Shown: one piece after another, positions 25,133 through 32,436 of the stretch
Layout of the letters: each line of letters starts with the position of its first letter
How positions within the stretch are numbered: position 1 is the stretch's first letter
Source: Bradyrhizobium sp. 170
GTDB taxonomy: Bacteria; Pseudomonadota; Alphaproteobacteria; Rhizobiales; Xanthobacteraceae
DNA length: 64,000 nucleotides
Direction: 5' to 3'
Assembly: GCF_023101085.1 (NCBI RefSeq)
Contig: NZ_CP064703.1
Coordinates: 4,898,001 to 4,962,000, forward strand
Notes under the pieces: generated by a model
The model's database searches: none
Told to the model about the DNA's origin: nothing
Seen by the model: only the letters and a program-made list of their open reading frames with translations
Made by a program: the position numbers and the translations under genes

Positions 25133-26266
25133 CTGAAAGCCAGAACCGTTCGCATCTGGTCGGTGGTCCACACCTGGAGCAGCCTGATATCGACGCTGTT
25201 CATGCTGTTGTTGTGCGTCACCGGCCTGCCGCTGATCTTCCATCACGAGATCGATGAGCTGCTCGGCTATGATCCGAAGCCCGAGATCGCCCAGCCGGGC
25301 GCGGTGAAACGAAGCATCGACGAGATCGCCCGCACGGCGCTCGCGCACGATCCCGGCCGCGTCCTGCAGTACATCTTGTGGGACAAGGACGAACCTAACA
25401 CGGTGATCGCCTTTACCAACAACAAGGTCGATGGCGATCCGGATGCGGCGACGCTCAGGGCGTACGACGCACACTCCGCCAAGCCGCTCGGCTCGGTCGG
25501 TGGCGGCCCAATGCTGATATTCTTGAAACTCCACGTCGATATGTTTGCGGGCCAGCTCGGTAAGCTGTTCCTCGGCGCGATGGGATTCCTGTTCCTGGTC
25601 GCGATCATCTCCGGCGTGGTGCTGTACTGGCCGTTCACGCGCCGCATGAGCTTTGGCACGCTGAGAGACAAGTCGCGCCGTATTGCCTGGTTCGACTGGC
25701 ATAATCTGCTCGGCGCCATAACCATCGCCTGGGCGCTGGTGGTCGGCGCCACCGGCGTCATCAATACGCTCGCCGAGGTGATGCTGAGCCAGTGGAAGGC
25801 CACCGAACTCGCTGACATGGTCAAGCCCTATGCTGGCAAGCCGCCGCCGGTGCACCTCGCCTCGCTCGACGCGACGCTCGAGAAAGCGCGCAAGACCGCG
25901 CCCGACATGAATGTCTCGTTCGTCGCCTTCCCGGGCACGCCGTTCACGAGCTCGCACCATTTCGCGGTCTTCATGCGCGGCGACACGCCGCTGACGTCGC
26001 GGCTGCTCAAGCCGGTGCTGCTGGATGGCGAAACCGGAGAAGTGTCCGATGCGCGCGACCTTCCCGTCTATCTCAAGGCGCTCCTGGTCTCGCAGCCGCT
26101 GCATTTCGGCGACTATGGCGGCATGCCGCTGAAGATCATCTGGGCGTTGCTCGACGTCATGACCATCGTCGTGATCGGCAGCGGGCTCTATCTATGGATC
26201 GTCAAACGCCGCAAGCACCGCAGCCACGCCATCGCGGGCCAGCCCTTGTTGCAGCCGTCCGAATGA
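25133..26266 (+). CDS. PepSY-associated inner-membrane protein, probable CTG start
   Basis: 377 residues when read from CTG 25133, which has AGGAGG five bases upstream; it gives the N-terminus KARTVRIWSVVHTWSSL that I expect for the family. The first ATG/GTG alternative (GTG 25163) removes this conserved segment and has no ribosome site. Four membrane helices (near residues 18-38, 148-168, 193-215, 345-365) surround a periplasmic part. Such proteins accompany TonB receptors and are thought to reduce or release iron from siderophores. Confidence 0.8.
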   Translation: MKARTVRIWSVVHTWSSLISTLFMLLLCVTGLPLIFHHEIDELLGYDPKPEIAQPGAVKRSIDEIARTALAHDPGRVLQYILWDKDEPNTVIAFTNNKVDGDPDAATLRAYDAHSAKPLGSVGGGPMLIFLKLHVDMFAGQLGKLFLGAMGFLFLVAIISGVVLYWPFTRRMSFGTLRDKSRRIAWFDWHNLLGAITIAWALVVGATGVINTLAEVMLSQWKATELADMVKPYAGKPPPVHLASLDATLEKARKTAPDMNVSFVAFPGTPFTSSHHFAVFMRGDTPLTSRLLKPVLLDGETGEVSDARDLPVYLKALLVSQPLHFGDYGGMPLKIIWALLDVMTIVVIGSGLYLWIVKRRKHRSHAIAGQPLLQPSE

Positions 26267-26463
26267 CCGCTGCACGCAAATCCCGATCGAGTGGCAACTG
26301 GTGGACCGTGTATGGTGGCCCGCTCGTGCTCGGCGTGCTCTCGATTGCGGGGCTATTGAGTGCGCTGTTGTCCGAAGGTCCCGGGCGCTATTTTTCCTGG
26401 CTCGCCCTTGGCGCGCCCGTCGCCCTCACCGCATGGTTTTTCGCGCGGCGAAAGCGCACCTGA
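26263..26463 (+). CDS. small membrane protein of the iron operon
   Basis: 66 residues; the start overlaps the PepSY stop in ATGA, so translation is coupled. Two membrane helices (about 18-35 and 43-60) between basic ends. Similar small proteins often trail PepSY genes in siderophore operons. Function unknown. Confidence 0.65.
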   Translation: MTAARKSRSSGNWWTVYGGPLVLGVLSIAGLLSALLSEGPGRYFSWLALGAPVALTAWFFARRKRT

Positions 26464-26504
26464 AATCTGCGCGCGCCGTGTCAACTTTGCGTCCCCTTCG
26501 ATCG

Positions 26505-26530
26505 GGAACATCTCCGGGCGTGCAGCCGTT
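26505..26530 (+). promoter_or_regulatory. EcfG promoter
   Basis: GGAAC, 17 nt, CGTT, exact. The start point would be near 26537, leaving a leader with GAGGGAG before ATG 26560. Confidence 0.8.
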
Positions 26531-26559
26531 AGCCGCGACAAGCTCTGAGGGAGTTCCCA

Positions 26560-26930
26560 ATGAACTGGAAAGGCAAGTGGCGCAATCAATACGGTTCAAC
26601 CGTCGATATTACCGACGATGCCAACAACCGGATTGCCGGGACGTTCAAGACGGCGCTCGGGGACAGCGGCTTCTACGGGCAGGAAATCCCGGTCGTCGGA
26701 ATTCACCAGGGCGATTGCATCAGCTTCGTCGCGGGCGGCAAGACGGCTGCGGGCGATGCCGCGGTCTCCTATACCGGACTCGCGCGTGACGGAAAATGGA
26801 GACGATGTGGTTCGTGGTCGCGGATGCCGCGATCAAGGCGGCGGAGGAAGGCGCGCCCGGCAAAATCGAAAAGCTGAGCTGGTGGCGCTCGATCATCACC
26901 AGTGCCGATACGTTTGAGCGCGTGGTATGA
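26560..26930 (+). pseudogene. avidin-family protein, split by a frameshift
   Basis: The first frame gives GKWRNQYGSTVDITDDA and RIAGTFKTALGD, like the first strands of streptavidin (Asn and Ser of the biotin site kept). At 26793-26797 (GGAAAATGG) it leaves the family and runs on basic. The -1 frame picks up exactly there: METMWFVVADA, then LSWWRSIITSADTFERVV, matching the avidin strands with two biotin-contact Trp and the Asp. One missing A would restore about 123 residues. There is no signal peptide. A single-base error, a recent loss, or real slippage are all possible. EcfG promoter upstream. Confidence 0.7.
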
Positions 26931-26997
26931 TGACTTGTTTTCGTTTTCGGATCGTCGATCGGCGCCACTTCTCTGGCAGCCCATCCCGGAAAATGCG

Positions 26998-27702
26998 CTA
27001 AGCCGGCCGCATCAGCTTCAGCGTGGCGGCCAGCCGCAGGCTGCGCTTGCCCGCCAGCGCAATGGCTTCGAGTTCTGCGCCGGCCTCGTCGCAGGTTCCG
27101 GTAAAGCCGATGCCCACCTCATGGCCGCCGAACACGGGGTTTTCGCCTTTCGCCGGCGTGTGCTCCTGATTGAGGATCTCGCCCTTCCAGCGGCCGTCGG
27201 CCGAGGAATAGGCGCCGAGGTAATAGAAGAAAGCGTCGCCGCCGAGGATGCGGCCGTCCAGCAGCAGCATGACGCCCGACAAGCCGGCCTTGACGCCGTC
27301 GAGTGCGCGAAGCTGGAGGGAATAGAGCCCGTTGATAATCCCGCCCTGCCCGACGGTGCCGACCGGCGGCAACCCCTCGTCGTCGAGCCGCGTCAGCTCG
27401 GCCCAGAACAGAGCGCCGGGCCGCGGCGCGGCGCTGCCTTCAAAACGAATCCTGTTGCCTTGCAGCCTGCCCCGCACGCTGATCGCAGCAACGTCGGTGT
27501 CCATCAGCGGCTTGTAGTAGGGATCGTCATTGTGACGCTGGGTGATGACTTCGCCGACAATCTCCCCGCCGCTCTCCTGATAGGTGCCGAGATGGGCAAA
27601 AGCTGAATTGCCGCCCAGCAGCTTGCCATTGTGCATGCACATGATGCTGCGGCCGAACGCGTCGTTCACGCCATACTCAGCCTTGTAGAGCCCGTTCAGC
27701 AA
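26998..27702 (-). CDS. GrlR-like protein, paralogue 1
   Basis: 234 residues from a TTG at 27702; it starts in register with paralogue 2 (LNGLYKAEYG against FEGFYKVRFQ), so this non-ATG start is credible. The protein is an internal duplication: NGLYK..GKLLGGNSAFAHLGTY in the first half and NGLYS..GRILGGDAFFYYLGAY in the second. This fits the GrlR family, beta-barrel proteins known as regulators of type III secretion in enteric bacteria. No secretion genes are near. A conserved block NQEHTPAKGENPVFGGHEVG is shared by all three paralogues. Confidence 0.75.
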   Translation of the reverse strand: MLNGLYKAEYGVNDAFGRSIMCMHNGKLLGGNSAFAHLGTYQESGGEIVGEVITQRHNDDPYYKPLMDTDVAAISVRGRLQGNRIRFEGSAAPRPGALFWAELTRLDDEGLPPVGTVGQGGIINGLYSLQLRALDGVKAGLSGVMLLLDGRILGGDAFFYYLGAYSSADGRWKGEILNQEHTPAKGENPVFGGHEVGIGFTGTCDEAGAELEAIALAGKRSLRLAATLKLMRPA

Positions 27703-27784
27703 CGAAGATGTCCCGCGTTATGGAATTGTCTCGCGGGGCATAGCACCGCCGGAAGCCCGGAACCAGCCGCGTTTTCACACAGAT

Positions 27785-27934
27785 TCAATGCCGTTTGAAA
27801 TACTGCACGGCGCGCTCGTGCTTTTCCGCCGCCGCGCGGGATTTGAAGGTTCCAAGGTTACGGCGTTTTCCCGTTTTCGGGTTGATTTTGCGGGAATAGA
27901 GCCGGTATTCGCCCGATTGCAGTTTTCGGATCAT
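27785..27934 (-). CDS. 49-residue basic protein
   Basis: ATG 27934 to TGA 27785. Sequence begins MIRKLQSGEYRLYSRKINPK and continues through TGKRRNLGTFKSRAAAEKHE to YFKRH. Lys/Arg-rich, with the look of a small conserved nucleic-acid-associated protein of rhizobia. I recall close relatives of about this length, but cannot check. Lies upstream of the GrlR paralogue 1 gene in the same direction. Confidence 0.6.
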   Translation of the reverse strand: MIRKLQSGEYRLYSRKINPKTGKRRNLGTFKSRAAAEKHERAVQYFKRH

Positions 27935-28060
27935 CGAAAGCACCGCTTGTTAGCGAGCCCCCGTCCGCAATAATTGCGCCGCGGGGCCTCTTGTTCCGGG
28001 CCGGCTATTGGCGTTGTCTCAGGTCTTGCAATGCCGGATCGCTCTGCCGGCGCGGAATGA

Positions 28061-28516
28061 ATGGGGGCCTCGGTGCAACATTTCTTCCTCTACCTCCTCG
28101 CGCTCGGCGCCGGCGTCAGCGTCGTGACGCAACAGGTTCTCAATGGCAGCCTGCGCACGGCGCTGGGCTCGCCGGCCTGGGCGGGGTTGGTCAGTTATGC
28201 CGGCGGCCTCATCACCATGATCGTCGCGGTGATCGCGCTTCGCGAACGGGTGCCGTCGTGGAAGACTGTCGTCGATGTGCCGTGGTACGCGTGGTCGGGC
28301 GGCGTATTCGGCGGCGCTTTCATCCTGCTGGCAATCCTGCTGTTGCCCTCGCTCGGCGCGGCGACACTGTTTGCGCTGGTCGTCGCCGGCCAGGTGCTCG
28401 CTGCGGTGACGCTGGATCATTTCGGCGCGTTCGGCTTGACGCCTCATCCGATCGGCGCCGCGCGGCTCGCAGGCGCGGCTCTCCTGATTGCCGGCGTCGT
28501 CTTGATCAGGGAGTGA
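28061..28516 (+). CDS. DMT-type membrane transporter (DUF606/YdcZ-like)
   Basis: 151 residues with five hydrophobic helices. NGSLRTALGSPAWAGLVSYAGG and the paired GAARLAGAALLIAGVVLIRE are typical of DUF606 members, which work as short four- or five-helix transporters, often as pairs. Substrate unknown. The gene converges on the binding-protein-like gene with 3 bp between stops. Confidence 0.75.
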   Translation: MGASVQHFFLYLLALGAGVSVVTQQVLNGSLRTALGSPAWAGLVSYAGGLITMIVAVIALRERVPSWKTVVDVPWYAWSGGVFGGAFILLAILLLPSLGAATLFALVVAGQVLAAVTLDHFGAFGLTPHPIGAARLAGAALLIAGVVLIRE

Positions 28517-28519
28517 AAA

Positions 28520-29206
28520 TCAAGGCTCCAGGCCACTCTCGCGCAACGCCGGTGCGACCTCGAGCGACGCAAGAAACCGCAGCAACCGGTCTGCTTCGGC
28601 CGGCTTGTTCGCCGCCGCCATACGTCCCGCCGAAAACACCGCGGGCGTTTGCAACGCGTGTGGAATGGGACCGACGACCTCGATCCCTCCCACCTGCTTC
28701 AACTCACTGATCTGCTGGACCGCGAGATCGGCCTCGCCGGTTAGGAGCTTCTCGGCGGTAAAACCCTGCTGGATGATCTGCGCCTTTGCATCGATCTCAA
28801 CGGCAATGCCGAGCCGCTCGATCAGCTTTGCAAACAGAATGCCGCTGGCGCCGAGCCGCGAATAGGCCACCGAGCGCGCGCCGAGCAACGCCGCGCGCAG
28901 TGCAGCCTCGGTCGAGAGATCGGGATGGGCCGCGCCGGCTTTCACAGCGATGCCGACAAACGATCGCGCGAGATCCACGCAGCTTTCCGCCGCCACGCGC
29001 CCCTCGCGTGCGACCTCGTCGAGCCCCTCGCGGGTCAGGATGACGACGTCGGCGGCCTCACCGGCGCGCAACCGCTCCAACAGCGCCAATGTCGGAGCGA
29101 AATCGGCGTCGATGCGTGCGCCGCCGGCCGCCTGATACTGGCCGGCCAGACCGTGGATGGCGCCCTTCAACGCCAGCGTCGAGAGCACGCGCACGGTATC
29201 GTTCAT
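28520..29206 (-). CDS. ModA-like substrate-binding protein without signal peptide
   Basis: 228 residues. It resembles periplasmic molybdate-binding proteins: VRVLSTLALKGAIHGLAGQY, ADVVILTREGLDEV and the C-terminal pattern TAEKLLTGEADLAVQQISEL are family features. There is no export signal, so it would stay in the cytosol unless the start is wrong; no transporter subunits are nearby. It starts 5 bp after GrlR paralogue 2 ends, so the two are co-transcribed. A ligand-sensing role is possible. Confidence 0.75.
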   Translation of the reverse strand: MNDTVRVLSTLALKGAIHGLAGQYQAAGGARIDADFAPTLALLERLRAGEAADVVILTREGLDEVAREGRVAAESCVDLARSFVGIAVKAGAAHPDLSTEAALRAALLGARSVAYSRLGASGILFAKLIERLGIAVEIDAKAQIIQQGFTAEKLLTGEADLAVQQISELKQVGGIEVVGPIPHALQTPAVFSAGRMAAANKPAEADRLLRFLASLEVAPALRESGLEP

Positions 29207-29211
29207 CGTCG

Positions 29212-29916
29212 CTACACCCGGTGCATCAGCTTGAGCACCGCGGTCATGCGGAGGCTGCGCTTGCCGGCGAGCGCGGTCGCCTCGAGTAGCGCGCCCCCCT
29301 TGTCGCAGGTACCGGAAAAGCCGATGCCGACTTCATGGCCGCCGAAGACGGGGTTCTCACCCATCGCGGGCGTATGCTCCTGATTGAGGATCTGGCCTTT
29401 CCAGCGGCCATTCTCCGAGGTGTACGTGCCGACGTAGTAGAAGGATGCGTCGCCGCCGAGGATGCGCCCCTCATTGAGCAGCATCACACCGGTCAGGCCG
29501 CCTTCGACGCCGTCGAGCAGGCGAACGTGGATGGAATAGAGGCCATTGACGACGCCCCCCTCGCCGACGCCACCGGCGATCGGTATGGCGTCCTGCTCGA
29601 TCGGCGTCATCACCGAGTGGAACCCCACGCCGGGCAGTTCCTTCAAGCCCCCTTCAAAACGATAGAGGTCTCCGTCAGCCCTGCCCTTCGCCAGCAGGGT
29701 GGCATCGTCGGTGCCGGCCATCGCGCGATAAGCCGGGTCCGGGTTATGGCGGACGGTCTGGATCACGATGTCGACGCCGTCGTCCCGCTTTTCGTACGTG
29801 CCGATATGGGCAAAGGCCGAATTGCCGCCGAGCATCCTGCCGTCGCGCGCATACATCACGCTGCGGCCGACCGCAGCGCCAAGCTGAAACCTGACTTTGT
29901 AAAATCCCTCAAACAA
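29212..29916 (-). CDS. GrlR-like protein, paralogue 2
   Basis: 234 residues from TTG 29916, with GGGGA eight bases upstream. Same two-fold layout as paralogue 1 and nearly the same C-terminal half (NQEHTPAMGENPVFGGHEVG). The N-terminal halves are less alike, suggesting that this half carries specificity. Co-transcribed with the ModA-like gene that follows. Confidence 0.75.
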   Translation of the reverse strand: MFEGFYKVRFQLGAAVGRSVMYARDGRMLGGNSAFAHIGTYEKRDDGVDIVIQTVRHNPDPAYRAMAGTDDATLLAKGRADGDLYRFEGGLKELPGVGFHSVMTPIEQDAIPIAGGVGEGGVVNGLYSIHVRLLDGVEGGLTGVMLLNEGRILGGDASFYYVGTYTSENGRWKGQILNQEHTPAMGENPVFGGHEVGIGFSGTCDKGGALLEATALAGKRSLRMTAVLKLMHRV

Positions 29917-30034
29917 TGCCGTGTCCCCGGCAAGCCCACCGCCGTTGTCTAGCGCGCTTCACAACGCAGGGAAACGGCCTTGAACCGGCGTATTTGAATC
30001 AATCTCATCAAGACGCTGTGTCATCAAAACGCAA

Positions 30035-30068
30035 TGATCCGCCAAGGCGGTTTCGCCTTGGCGGATCA
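30035..30068 (-). terminator. probable glnII terminator
   Basis: A perfect 15-bp stem (30035-30049 with 30054-30068) around GTTT, 58 bp past the glnII stop; on the minus strand it is followed by TTGCGTTTTG. Confidence 0.65.
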
Positions 30069-30125
30069 GCTTTGCAGCCCGGGCACCCCCGGGTCATATC
30101 GTCGGTCCTTAGGTCGTAGGTCCCC

Positions 30126-31163
30126 TTAGGCCGCAGCCGCCTTGGCGCCGGTCGGGACTTCAGCGATGGTCTTCAGGATCTGGGAAGCGATCTGGTATGG
30201 GTCGCCCTGCGAGTTCGGACGGCGGTCTTCCAGATAGCCCTTGTATCCGTTATTGGCGAAGGAGTGCGGAACGCGGATCGAGGCGCCGCGATCGGCAATG
30301 CCGTAGCTGAACTTGTTCCAGGGGGCGGTCTCGTGCTTGCCCGTCAGGCGCTTGTCGTTGTCCGGCCCATAGACGGCAATGTGGTCCATGAGATTCTTGT
30401 CAAAGGCCGCCATCAGCTTCTCGAAGTATTCCTTGCCGCCGACTTCGCGCATGAACTTGGTCGAGAAGTTGGCGTGCATGCCCGAGCCGTTCCAGTCGGT
30501 GTCGCCGAGCGGCTTGCAGTGGAACTCGATGTCGATGCCGTAAGATTCGGTGAGACGCAGCATCAGGTAGCGCGCCATCCACATTTCGTCAGCGGCCTTC
30601 TTGGAGCCCTTGCCGAAGATCTGGAATTCCCACTGGCCTTTCGCCACTTCGGCGTTGATGCCTTCGTGGTTGATGCCGGCGGCGAGGCAGAGGTTGAGGT
30701 GCTCTTCGACGATCTTGCGCGCGACGCTACCGACGTTCGAGTAACCGACGCCGGTGTAGTACGGGCCCTGCGGTGCCGGATAGCCATCGGACGGAAAGCC
30801 GAGCGGACGGCCGTCCTTGTAGAAGAAGTATTCCTGCTCGAAGCCGAACCAGGCGCCTTCATCGTCGAGAATCGTTGCGCGCTTGTTCGAGGCGTGCGGG
30901 GTCTTGCCATCGGGCATCATGACTTCGCACATCACGAGCGCGCCGTTTTCCCGCGCGGCGTCCGGATAGACGGCGACCGGCTTCAGCACGCAATCGGAGC
31001 TGTGGCCTTCGGCCTGCATGGTCGACGAGCCGTCAAAGCCCCACAGCGGAAGCTGTTCCAGCGTCGGAAACTTGTCGAATTCCTTGATCTGCGTTTTGCC
31101 GCGCAGATTCGGCGTCGGCGTATAGCCGTCGAGCCAAATATACTCGAGCTTGTACTTGGTCAT
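30126..31163 (-). CDS. glnII: type II glutamine synthetase
   Basis: 345 residues, the length of eukaryote-like GSII and not of the 470-residue GSI. WGFDGSST, FGFEQEYFFY, AGINHEGINAEVAKGQWEFQ and NGSGMHANFS are the metal and glutamate-binding signatures; there is no adenylylation Tyr motif of GSI. It joins glutamate and ammonia with ATP in the cytosol. Rhizobia carry it beside GSI and express it under nitrogen limitation; the -24/-12 promoter at 31289-31303 and the NtrC-like site further up agree with that. Confidence 0.95.
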   Translation of the reverse strand: MTKYKLEYIWLDGYTPTPNLRGKTQIKEFDKFPTLEQLPLWGFDGSSTMQAEGHSSDCVLKPVAVYPDAARENGALVMCEVMMPDGKTPHASNKRATILDDEGAWFGFEQEYFFYKDGRPLGFPSDGYPAPQGPYYTGVGYSNVGSVARKIVEEHLNLCLAAGINHEGINAEVAKGQWEFQIFGKGSKKAADEMWMARYLMLRLTESYGIDIEFHCKPLGDTDWNGSGMHANFSTKFMREVGGKEYFEKLMAAFDKNLMDHIAVYGPDNDKRLTGKHETAPWNKFSYGIADRGASIRVPHSFANNGYKGYLEDRRPNSQGDPYQIASQILKTIAEVPTGAKAAAA

Positions 31164-31288
31164 TGAGCCTCTCTTGAGTTGCTAGTGGAATGCGGAAGAC
31201 CGAAGCCTTGAAATCTGGATTTTGACGCCCAGCCCCCTGGAAGTCTCCGCATACGTGTACCCGGCCACGTCAGGCCACGCCTTACTAA

Positions 31289-31303
31289 GCATTTTGCGTG
31301 CCA
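31289..31303 (-). promoter_or_regulatory. sigma-54 promoter of glnII
   Basis: On the minus strand TGGCACGCAAAATGC keeps the invariant GG and GC with exactly 10 nt between them. The transcript would begin near 31277, giving a leader of about 115 nt. Confidence 0.8.
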
Positions 31304-31633
31304 ATCGCTGCACTGCGGGAGAGGCTATCCACAGGGCGACTTGGCTGCAGGCCAAAATAAAAGCTGCGACATAGGAGCGCGGCAGGCCCGCAAATCGGGC
31401 GGCGCAGCGGCGGGTTTGCAGTCCGAATCCAGCCTATTTCTCCGGCATTTTCGCTTCCGAACCGCTCCGCGATTAAAGCTGCGGCACCCCTTCGAGGGAT
31501 CCACGGAGGACGCCGACCCATCCGGGCAACCACGTCGCCGGCTCACACGTTGGTCATCCGCCCGTTGCCTTGCAGGAAGCAACGCCAGAAATGCCTACGA
31601 ATTAGACAGAAAGTGGCGTTCTCTTGATCACCT
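31304..31633. other. glnII-DUF2735 intergenic region without a supported gene
   Basis: About 330 bp. The overlapping open frames on both strands lack ribosome sites and family likeness. It is the natural place for activator sites of the sigma-54 promoter. One small hairpin (GTTGC...GCAAC near 31563-31583) is visible. Confidence 0.5.
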
Positions 31634-31650
31634 TGCACCCACTCGGGGCA
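31634..31650. promoter_or_regulatory. NtrC-like binding site
   Basis: TGCACCCACTCGGGGCA matches TGCACC-N5-GGTGCA in 11 of 12 conserved positions. It is 84 bp upstream of DUF2735 and about 330 bp upstream of the glnII promoter, within range of an enhancer. Confidence 0.6.
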
Positions 31651-31733
31651 CCGACAATATCGACTTATGTAACCAGTAGAGAACGAGTCGGGCGCACCAT
31701 GGAGGCTGTCGCGTCGACAAAGGAGAGACCGAA

Positions 31734-31931
31734 ATGATGAATCCAGGTTTGAATCAGGGATCCGCAAGGATCTATCAATTCCCAACCGGGGGCCGTGCAG
31801 CTCTCGGCGGGCGTCGCTATGGCGAGGCCAAGACCGAGTTTGCCGCCCCGCCGGCCAACCTCGCGGCTTGCAGCGACAGCTGGTACCACGCCGCCGCCAT
31901 CGAGGACGAAAAGAGCGGGCGCGACCATTGA
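31734..31931 (+). CDS. DUF2735 small protein
   Basis: 65 residues. It contains SARIYQFPTGGRAALGGRRY and a C-terminal DSWYHAAAIEDEK, which I recognise as the DUF2735 family, found next to glnII in rhizobia. AGGAGAG precedes the start. Soluble, function unknown; the genomic link and NtrC-like site suggest a nitrogen-stress role. A convergent terminator follows. Confidence 0.75.
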   Translation: MMNPGLNQGSARIYQFPTGGRAALGGRRYGEAKTEFAAPPANLAACSDSWYHAAAIEDEKSGRDH

Positions 31932-31988
31932 TGTCCGGGAGGTGTTTGGCAGGGACGCGCCCGATCAGTGAGGCGCGATCGGTGAACT

Positions 31989-32024
31989 AAAAAGGGTCGG
32001 AACAACGCCGTTTCGGCCCTTTTT
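31989..32024. terminator. bidirectional intrinsic terminator
   Basis: AAAAAGGG (31989-31996) pairs with CCCTTTTT (32017-32024), with further pairing inside. The A and T runs make it work in both directions for DUF2735 and the convergent MliC-like gene. Confidence 0.75.
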
Positions 32025-32344
32025 CATGTCTGCTGCTCGCATGTGGTGACCGGCCGCTTGGCATGCTTGAGCGTTGTGACCCCGGCCTTGGTGATCCTCA
32101 GGGTCACGCCCTTCGCCTGGTAGCGCGATCCCGACAGCGCCACGCGCTTGGGCAGAGTCAGCGCCTTGCCGTCGAGCTGCAGATGGGCGCGGGAATCGTA
32201 CTGGAAAAAACCGACAATGAATTGCGCCCCGTCGGCGCAGCGATAGTTCCGAAACGTCGACTGTGCGAACGCGGCCGTCGGTGCGGTCGCCAGCGCCGCG
32301 ACGCATAGCGCAGCGCCAAAAATCGTATTCCTGCGACAATTCAT
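32024..32344 (-). CDS. MliC-type lysozyme inhibitor-like exported protein
   Basis: 106 residues from ATG 32344, with GGGGG upstream. Signal peptide FGAALCVAALATAPTAAFA, then a mature domain with YRCADGAQFIVGFF, ALTLPKRVALSGSRYQAKGV and a final CEQQ: two cysteines and the strand pattern of MliC/PliC proteins that block c-type lysozyme in the periplasm. No lipobox. The family call is good by pattern; activity is inferred. Confidence 0.75.
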   Translation of the reverse strand: MNCRRNTIFGAALCVAALATAPTAAFAQSTFRNYRCADGAQFIVGFFQYDSRAHLQLDGKALTLPKRVALSGSRYQAKGVTLRITKAGVTTLKHAKRPVTTCEQQT

Positions 32345-32436
32345 GTTTGGCCCCCTGCATGGTTCAGTATAGACGAGACGGGAGCGGACGACATGCCCTT
32401 CCCCCCTCCGCCACTCAAGATCATTCGAACCAGCCA

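Noticed and set aside
22948..25221. 757-codon open frame antisense to the TonB receptor gene
   Set aside because: Shadow of a GC-rich gene; no ribosome site or family likeness, and the plus-strand frame is a clear receptor.
31285..31679. open frames between glnII and DUF2735 on both strands, and a short stretch that looked like a tRNA T-arm
   Set aside because: No cloverleaf can be folded, no ribosome sites, and the region is needed for regulatory sites.
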